A stretch of DNA of 36,936 nt from Corynebacterium sp. (GTDB taxonomy: Bacteria; Actinomycetota; Actinomycetes; Mycobacteriales; Mycobacteriaceae): positions 1 through 36,936 of the forward strand of contig NZ_JAPJNQ010000012.1 in assembly GCF_030826625.1 (NCBI RefSeq), given 5' to 3'. The position numbers were made by a program, and so were the translations under genes. Below the pieces are notes generated by a model. That model was not told where the DNA came from. It searched no databases and was given only the letters and a program-made list of their open reading frames with translations. The number at the start of each line of letters is the position of its first letter. The first letter of the stretch is position 1. Positions 32,003 through 36,936 of this stretch are shown piece after piece.

Positions 32003-32044
32003 CACCTGCCGTTGCTGGTGCAGGGAATAGTCAGCAAATAGTCT

Positions 32045-32072
32045 TTGCGCACATTTGCTTGTAAGCTACGAT
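32045..32072 (+). promoter_or_regulatory. Candidate promoter of ileS
   Basis: TTGCGC (32045-32050), a 16-base spacer and TACGAT (32067-32072) would start transcription close to 32079, right where the T-box leader fold begins. Confidence 0.4.
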
Positions 32073-32077
32073 GATGT

Positions 32078-32337
32078 TGCGATGATCCGGCCATCACCGG
32101 GGAGCTTTCCGGAAGAACGGCATGTACGCCGTCGGCAGTCAGCAGTGGCTTATGCTACTTGCGAGAACTGTGGGCGTCGACAAGCTCATTAGAACCGGGC
32201 TGCAAGGTGAAAACCTTCACCACAACGAAGTGGGAACCAGGCCGCGTGCTCGCGCACGGTCTGGGTCCAAGCAGGGTGGTACCGCGCTGACATAGCGTCC
32301 CTGCATCGCGAAAATTCGTGTGTGAAGGAGACTAACC
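32078..32337 (+). promoter_or_regulatory. T-box riboswitch (isoleucine, translational type)
   Basis: The leader reads uncharged tRNA-Ile to set ileS expression. The specifier codon ATC is at 32093-32095 in CCGGCCATCACCGG, a short stem I of the actinobacterial type. The T-box core GGGTGGTACCGCG lies at 32274-32286; its TGGT pairs with the ACCA tRNA end. GCAGGG (32271-32276) can pair with CCCTGC (32299-32304), forming the antisequestrator helix. No U-run follows, and the GGAG ribosome-binding site (32327-32330) lies just downstream, so control is probably at translation initiation, as in known actinobacterial ileS T-boxes. Confidence 0.93.
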
Positions 32338-35300
32338 GTGGCTGCAGATAAGCAGACAGCAGACAACGCCATCTCAGCGAAGCCAGCCGAGACTCAGGCC
32401 GTGGGCAGCGTGTATCCGAAGGTCGATATGACCGACGGCACCAACAACTTCCCGGCGATGGAAGCGATCGTCCAAAAGTATTGGGATAACGATCAGACCT
32501 TCCAGGCTTCTTTGGATCAGCGCAAAGACGCGCCAGAATACATCTTTTATGACGGCCCACCGTTCGCGAATGGCCTGCCGCACTATGGCCACCTGCTCAC
32601 CGGCTACGTCAAAGACATCGTTCCGCGCTACCGCACCATGGCCGGCAACTACGTCCCCCGCGTGTTTGGGTGGGACTGCCACGGCCTGCCTGCTGAGCTT
32701 GAGGCCGAAAAGCAGCTCGGCATCAACCAGCGCCACGAGATCGAAGAGATGGGCCTGGAGAAATTCAACGAGGTTTGCGCTACGTCGGTGCTGAAATACG
32801 CCGACGAGTGGGAAGCCTACGTCAACCGCCAGGCGCGCTGGGTGGATTTTGAAAACGGCTACAAGACCATGGACATCGAGTTCATGGAATCGGTCATGTG
32901 GGCGTTCAAGGAGTTGTATGACAAGGGCCTGATCTACCAGGGCTTCCGTGTGCTGCCTTATTCCTGGGCTGAGCACACCTCCTTGTCGAACCAGGAGACG
33001 CGCTTGGATGATTCCTATAAGGAACGCCAGGATCCTTCGCTGACGGTCTCGTTCCCGCTGACTGGCACCCGCGCTGGTTCTGCAGCGGAAAAGACGTTGG
33101 CAGAAAACCCGATCTTTAACGACGTCGAAGCCGTAGCTTGGACGACGACGCCGTGGACGCTGCCGTCGAACGCGGCGTTGGCAGTCAACCCGAAGGTCAC
33201 CTATGCGGTGGTTCGTGTTGGCGAGGATGGCGCGGATGGTTTCGCGGGCAAGTTGTTGTTGCTTGCCGACGAGCTCCGCGGCGCGTATGCCAAAGAATTA
33301 GGCAAAGAACCCGAGGTTGTGCTGACCCTGCCGGGTGCGGACCTGGTGGGCTTTACTTACGAGCCGATCTTCGGTTATTTCCCGGACCTGAAAAACGCCT
33401 ACCAAATCTTGCAGGCAGACTACGTCACCACCGACGGCGGTACTGGTGTCGTCCACCAGGCACCTGCATTCGGTGAAGACGATATGCTCACCTGTCAGGA
33501 AGCCGACGTCGAGTTGGTTATTCCGGTGGATGCTGACGGCGAGTTCACCGCGGATGTACCGGATTACCAGGGCCAGCTGGTCTTTGATGCGAACAAGAAC
33601 ATCATCCGTGACCTCAAGCAGACCGGCCGCGTGCTGCGCCACCAGGTCATCGTCCACTCTTACCCACACTCCTGGCGCTCCGGCCAGCCGCTGATCTACC
33701 GCGCGATGCCGGCGTGGTTCGTCGCTGTGACCAAGATCCGCGAACGCATGGTGGAACTCAACCACAACGAGATCGAGTGGATCCCAGAGCACATCCGCGA
33801 TGGCCAATTCGGCAAGTGGCTGGAAGGTGCCCGCGACTGGAATATTTCGCGTTCGCGCTACTGGGGTGCGCCAATCCCGGTGTGGATTTCTGATAGCGAG
33901 GAATACCCACGCATCGACGTCTACGGCTCGCTCGATGAGCTTGAGCGCGACTTCGGCGTGCGCCCAGAATCGCTGCACCGCCCAGACATTGATGAGCTGA
34001 CTCGCCCGAACCCAGATGATCCAACCGGCAAGTCCACCATGCGCCGCGTGCCAGACGTGCTGGACTGCTGGTTCGAATCCGGGTCCATGCCGTTTGCGCA
34101 AAAGCACTACCCATTCGAGAACAAGGAATGGTTTGAGTCGCACAACCCGGCGGATTTCATCGTCGAATACTCTGGCCAGACACGTGGTTGGTTCTACCTG
34201 CTGCACGTGCTGTCTACGGCGTTGTTTGACCGCCCGGCATTCAAGAAGGTGGTTGCCCACGGCATCGTGCTGGGCGACGACGGGCTGAAGATGTCGAAGT
34301 CGAAGGGTAATTACCCGGATGTCAACGAGGTCTTTGACCGCGACGGCTCGGATGCGATGCGCTGGTTCTTGATGTCCAGCCCGATCCTGCGTGGCGGTAA
34401 CTTGATCGTGACTGAGCAAGGTATTCGTGATGGCGTGCGCCAGGCGATCTTGCCGATCTGGAACGCGTATACCTTCCTGCAGCTGTATTCCAGCAAGCCG
34501 GCGCAGTGGTCGGTGGATTCGCAGGACGTGCGTGATCGCTACATCTTGGCAAAGACCCACGATCTGGTCGATGCAGTCGATACCGCGTTGGCGAATACCA
34601 ATATTGCCGATGCCACCGAGGCCGTGCGCGTGTACGCGGATGCGCTGACCAACTGGTACGTGCGCCGTTCGCGTGATCGTTTCTGGGAGGGCGACGAGGC
34701 CAACCCAGAGGCTTTCAACACCTTGTACACGGTTTTGGAGATCGTCACTCGTACCGTCGCGCCGCTGTTGCCGCATGTCGCCGAAGTGATTTACCGCGGG
34801 CTGACCGGCGAGCGTTCTGTGCACCTGGCTGATTTCCCGGCCGCCAGCGATTTGCCTGCCGACGATGATCTGGTTCACGCCATGGACTACACCCGCGCGG
34901 TGTGCTCGGCGGCATCGTCGGTGCGCAAGGCCAACAAACTGCGTAACCGCCTGCCGTTGCCGAAGCTTTTGGTGGCTATGCCGGATTCGGCACAGCTAGC
35001 CGATTTCGCCGACATCATTCGCGATGAAGTCAACGTCAACGAGGTAGAGCTGACTGACGACGTCGACGCGGTCGGACGTTTTGAGGTCGTCGTCAACGCC
35101 AAGGTGGCTGGTCCACGACTGGGCAAGGATGTGCAGCGCGCGATCAAAGCCGTGAAGGCGGGTAACTACGAGCGCTCCGGTGAGCTCGTGCTTGCCGACG
35201 GTGTTGAGCTGCGCGAAGGCGAATACACCGAGCGCCTGGTTGCTGCAGACCCTGATTCCACCGCGCAGATCACCGGCCGCGAAGGCCTGGTGGTGTTGGA

Positions 35301-35577
35301 TATGACGGTGACCGAGGAGCTCGAGGCCAAGGGCTGGGCTGCCGATGTAATCCGCGGTATCCAAGATGCGCGCAAGGCCGCTGATTTCGCGGTCAGCGAC
35401 CGCATCACTGCCACGCTGTCGGTTCCTGCCGACAAGGAAGAGTGGGCTAACCGCCACCGCGAGCACATTGCCGGTGAGGTTTTGGCCACCGAGCTGCAGG
35501 TGGTCACTGCACCACAGGATGGCGGCAATGTCTACCGTGTGCTCGATGGAGTTAGCGTCGCGGTGCAGCTTGCTTAG
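32338..35577 (+). CDS. ileS: Isoleucyl-tRNA synthetase, type 2 (IleS)
   Basis: A 1079-residue class Ia synthetase that charges tRNA-Ile. The HIGH motif is HYGH at residues 82-85 (in PPFANGLPHYGHLLTG) and KMSKS is at 651-655. Between them lies the CP1 editing domain (for example TWTTTPWTLPSNAAL and GTGVVHQAPAFGEDD); after it come the anticodon-binding helices. The HYGH form and the length put it in the eukaryote-like type-2 clade, which is usual for Actinobacteria and is associated with low mupirocin sensitivity. The start is GTG 32338, seven bases after GAAGGAG, under T-box control. A terminator follows 38 bases after the stop. Confidence 0.97.
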   Translation: MAADKQTADNAISAKPAETQAVGSVYPKVDMTDGTNNFPAMEAIVQKYWDNDQTFQASLDQRKDAPEYIFYDGPPFANGLPHYGHLLTGYVKDIVPRYRTMAGNYVPRVFGWDCHGLPAELEAEKQLGINQRHEIEEMGLEKFNEVCATSVLKYADEWEAYVNRQARWVDFENGYKTMDIEFMESVMWAFKELYDKGLIYQGFRVLPYSWAEHTSLSNQETRLDDSYKERQDPSLTVSFPLTGTRAGSAAEKTLAENPIFNDVEAVAWTTTPWTLPSNAALAVNPKVTYAVVRVGEDGADGFAGKLLLLADELRGAYAKELGKEPEVVLTLPGADLVGFTYEPIFGYFPDLKNAYQILQADYVTTDGGTGVVHQAPAFGEDDMLTCQEADVELVIPVDADGEFTADVPDYQGQLVFDANKNIIRDLKQTGRVLRHQVIVHSYPHSWRSGQPLIYRAMPAWFVAVTKIRERMVELNHNEIEWIPEHIRDGQFGKWLEGARDWNISRSRYWGAPIPVWISDSEEYPRIDVYGSLDELERDFGVRPESLHRPDIDELTRPNPDDPTGKSTMRRVPDVLDCWFESGSMPFAQKHYPFENKEWFESHNPADFIVEYSGQTRGWFYLLHVLSTALFDRPAFKKVVAHGIVLGDDGLKMSKSKGNYPDVNEVFDRDGSDAMRWFLMSSPILRGGNLIVTEQGIRDGVRQAILPIWNAYTFLQLYSSKPAQWSVDSQDVRDRYILAKTHDLVDAVDTALANTNIADATEAVRVYADALTNWYVRRSRDRFWEGDEANPEAFNTLYTVLEIVTRTVAPLLPHVAEVIYRGLTGERSVHLADFPAASDLPADDDLVHAMDYTRAVCSAASSVRKANKLRNRLPLPKLLVAMPDSAQLADFADIIRDEVNVNEVELTDDVDAVGRFEVVVNAKVAGPRLGKDVQRAIKAVKAGNYERSGELVLADGVELREGEYTERLVAADPDSTAQITGREGLVVLDMTVTEELEAKGWAADVIRGIQDARKAADFAVSDRITATLSVPADKEEWANRHREHIAGEVLATELQVVTAPQDGGNVYRVLDGVSVAVQLA

Positions 35578-35615
35578 GTAAGCAACGCGCTCCACGTGCG
35601 TGCCGAGCTGAGATA

Positions 35616-35650
35616 GCCCTGGTTACCCTCCCGGTAAACCGGGGCTTTTC
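35616..35650 (+). terminator. Intrinsic terminator of ileS
   Basis: GCCCTGGTTACC pairs with GGTAAACCGGGGC (one bulged A, one G-U), loop of about five bases, then CTTTTCT. Confidence 0.85.
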
Positions 35651-35654
35651 TGTG

Positions 35655-35857
35655 CCCTGGGGGAGCGATAAGGTCGTGGGATCTGCGGGAGCTTGACGCT
35701 GTAGATTCATCCAGATACGTTGATAACAGGCTGATAATTACATTAGAAAAGTTGCTTACATCACCCAGGGTGCTGAATTTTTTGCAGTCTGTGGTAGTGC
35801 TTCGTTCCTAGTGTTAGCAGTCTTTGTCTCTTGGTATCTTGTGTTGGAAGGCTATCC
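35655..35857 (+). other. Gap upstream of the secreted protein gene
   Basis: About 200 AT-rich bases after the ileS terminator with no supportable gene. TTGATA at 35720-35725 followed by AT-rich sequence near 35739-35748 could be promoter elements, but the spacing is not ideal. Confidence 0.4.
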
Positions 35858-36811
35858 ATGAAATTTAATAAGCGCATTCTAGCTGCTGCAGCAGTATCTG
35901 TTTCTCTCGTTGCTCCTACCGTTGCACCAGTCGCGCAGGCAGCTGATTCGCACCAGAATTGCGAGCAGCGTTTTGTCAGCGGCTTGGATTTTAACTCACA
36001 GCCAGCGATTGCTGTTGCACAGCATTTGGAAAAGAACTGTGGTTTGACTAAAGAGCAGATTTCTCAGTTGAGCGTTGATGAGCTGAAGAGCGTCGCGAAA
36101 GAGCTGAAGAATAAAAACGATGAAGCAGTTTTCACTGATGAAGAGATCAGCACTCTCGACGCTGCACAGGTGAACCAGGCTATTGCACCGGCCCCTGGTG
36201 CTAATGAGGCCGGGCAAGCCGGCGGCCAGGACAATGCAGACGGCGATGCTGCCGACCAGCAGATGATTGTTTCGCCACAGGTAAACGACATTACAGCGGG
36301 GGACAAGAAGGTCACCGGAACTGTTCGTTTGTACCCAAGCGCAAAGAAATACGAATTCGCTGCTACTTTCCCAGGCGGCCAGGTTGCGAAAACTCAGTTG
36401 GATGCCCCTGCTGTGGCTGCAACCGTGAACTTTGAGATCGCCGTTCCGGAAGGTGTTGAACTGAAAGCCGGTGACGAAGTGTTTGTCACCCCTGTTCCTA
36501 ACGTTGCGATCCCTGGAACCAACGAAGGCCCAGGCAAAAATGTCACCGTTAAACCTGCAGCAGCGCCGGGTGGCGAAGACAACATTGTTGAAGGCGGCAA
36601 GGAGCACGATCAAAACGAGAAGCCTGCTGTTGAGCCGAAGGAGCCAAAAGGAAGCTCTGACTTCGGAAAAGGAGCCGCTGCCTTGGCTGGTCTTGGCGGC
36701 TTAGCTGCACTGGTTGCTGGAATTGTGCACTTGGTTAGCCACCATGCGGGTGGGGCGCACTTCCTGCAGCCTGTCCGCGATTTCTTGGCACAGTTCAACA
36801 TCAAGATTTAA
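35858..36811 (+). CDS. Secreted, membrane-anchored protein with Ig-like domain
   Basis: A 317-residue exported protein. Residues 1-28 form a Sec signal peptide with a likely cut after VAQA. Residues 29-110 are a helical region with two cysteines (NCEQRF and KNCGL), possibly a disulfide. After a Gly/Ala/Asp-rich linker, about 139-227 resemble a bacterial Ig-like domain (VNDITAGDKKVTGTV ... LKAGDEVFVTPVPN). A Pro/Glu/Lys-rich wall-spanning stretch and a C-terminal membrane helix (about 272-291) follow, then roughly 25 residues. No LPxTG sorting signal is present. ATG 35858 is chosen because GGAAGG lies eight bases upstream and the signal peptide then starts correctly. Function unknown; a surface role is inferred. 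Confidence 0.82.
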   Translation: MKFNKRILAAAAVSVSLVAPTVAPVAQAADSHQNCEQRFVSGLDFNSQPAIAVAQHLEKNCGLTKEQISQLSVDELKSVAKELKNKNDEAVFTDEEISTLDAAQVNQAIAPAPGANEAGQAGGQDNADGDAADQQMIVSPQVNDITAGDKKVTGTVRLYPSAKKYEFAATFPGGQVAKTQLDAPAVAATVNFEIAVPEGVELKAGDEVFVTPVPNVAIPGTNEGPGKNVTVKPAAAPGGEDNIVEGGKEHDQNEKPAVEPKEPKGSSDFGKGAAALAGLGGLAALVAGIVHLVSHHAGGAHFLQPVRDFLAQFNIKI

Positions 36812-36874
36812 GACTGTGTATCGCTGGGTAAGCCGCGGCTGTGTGCTTGTGGTTTACCGCTGTCTGTGAAATTT

Positions 36875-36918
36875 CCCGGAGTGCCTCATTGATTGGGGTG
36901 CTCCGGTTTTGTGCTTTT
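36875..36918 (+). terminator. Intrinsic terminator of the secreted protein gene
   Basis: A 13-bp stem with a few G-U pairs, CCGGAGTGCCTCA (36875-36887) with TGGGGTGCTCCGG (36893-36905), a five-base loop, then TTTTGTGCTTTTT. Confidence 0.88.
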
Positions 36919-36936
36919 TGGGGGAGGGGGTGCCGG

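Noticed and set aside
33298..34878. A 526-codon open frame on the minus strand
   Set aside because: It lies wholly antisense to ileS, whose motifs are intact. The protein is His/Arg/Val-rich with no recognisable domain and no ribosome-binding site; long antisense frames are common opposite strongly biased genes.
1..36936. CRISPR array, insertion sequence, prophage, tRNA or rRNA genes
   Set aside because: No spaced repeat arrays, transposase or integrase genes, phage genes or recognisable tRNA/rRNA sequences were seen; the tandem repeats are too short and lack unique spacers.

Overview
The window is a chromosomal segment from an actinobacterium of the order Mycobacteriales, most likely a Corynebacterium. 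The evidence is: a dcw (division and cell wall) cluster with ftsQ directly before ftsZ and no ftsA; sepF, yggT and a long DivIVA/Wag31 after it; a meso-DAP type MurE; a lipomannan mannosyltransferase (MptA) next to a PknL-type kinase and an Rv2175c-like DNA-binding protein; frequent GTG starts; and a T-box leader before a long type-2 IleRS. I cannot name the species.

Layout. 1-4864 holds the 5' end of pknL, the divergent Rv2175c-like gene, then the leftward genes mptA, a GGPP-type prenyl synthase (idsA) and a GNAT acetyltransferase, followed by a rightward HEPN-domain gene. 5086-5526 is a small DUF3040 membrane protein. 5527-6161 is a 635-base gene-free region with a 26-bp tandem repeat, a strong terminator and MraZ-box-like arrays. 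6162-23009 is the dcw operon in canonical order: mraZ, rsmH, ftsL, ftsI, murE, murF, mraY, murD, ftsW, murG, murC, ftsQ, ftsZ. 23016-26823 is its usual extension: pgeF, yggS, sepF, yggT, divIVA. 27000-31568 is a leftward metabolic block: lutA-lutB-lutC (L-lactate oxidation) and gltS (glutamate/Na+ symport). 31818-31970 is an unlisted 50-residue membrane protein. 32078-35577 is ileS with its T-box leader. 35858-36811 is a secreted, membrane-anchored Ig-like protein, with a terminator at the right edge.

How the genes work together. MurC/D/E/F build the UDP-MurNAc-pentapeptide, MraY and MurG make lipid II, and FtsW/FtsI polymerise and cross-link it at the septum set up by FtsZ, SepF, FtsQ and FtsL. 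DivIVA directs polar growth. MraZ is expected to control the cluster through GTGGG repeats at 5991-6015. The left genes add envelope functions: prenyl diphosphates, lipomannan synthesis and Ser/Thr kinase signalling.

I see no phage, insertion sequence, CRISPR array or defence or biosynthetic system, and no convincing undescribed multi-gene system. The more unusual signals are small-scale: a second, oppositely oriented set of MraZ-box-like repeats; at least eight short tandem duplications in gaps or in gene tails and linkers; low-complexity inserts in MurF and FtsI; and the lactate/glutamate block placed between divIVA and ileS.
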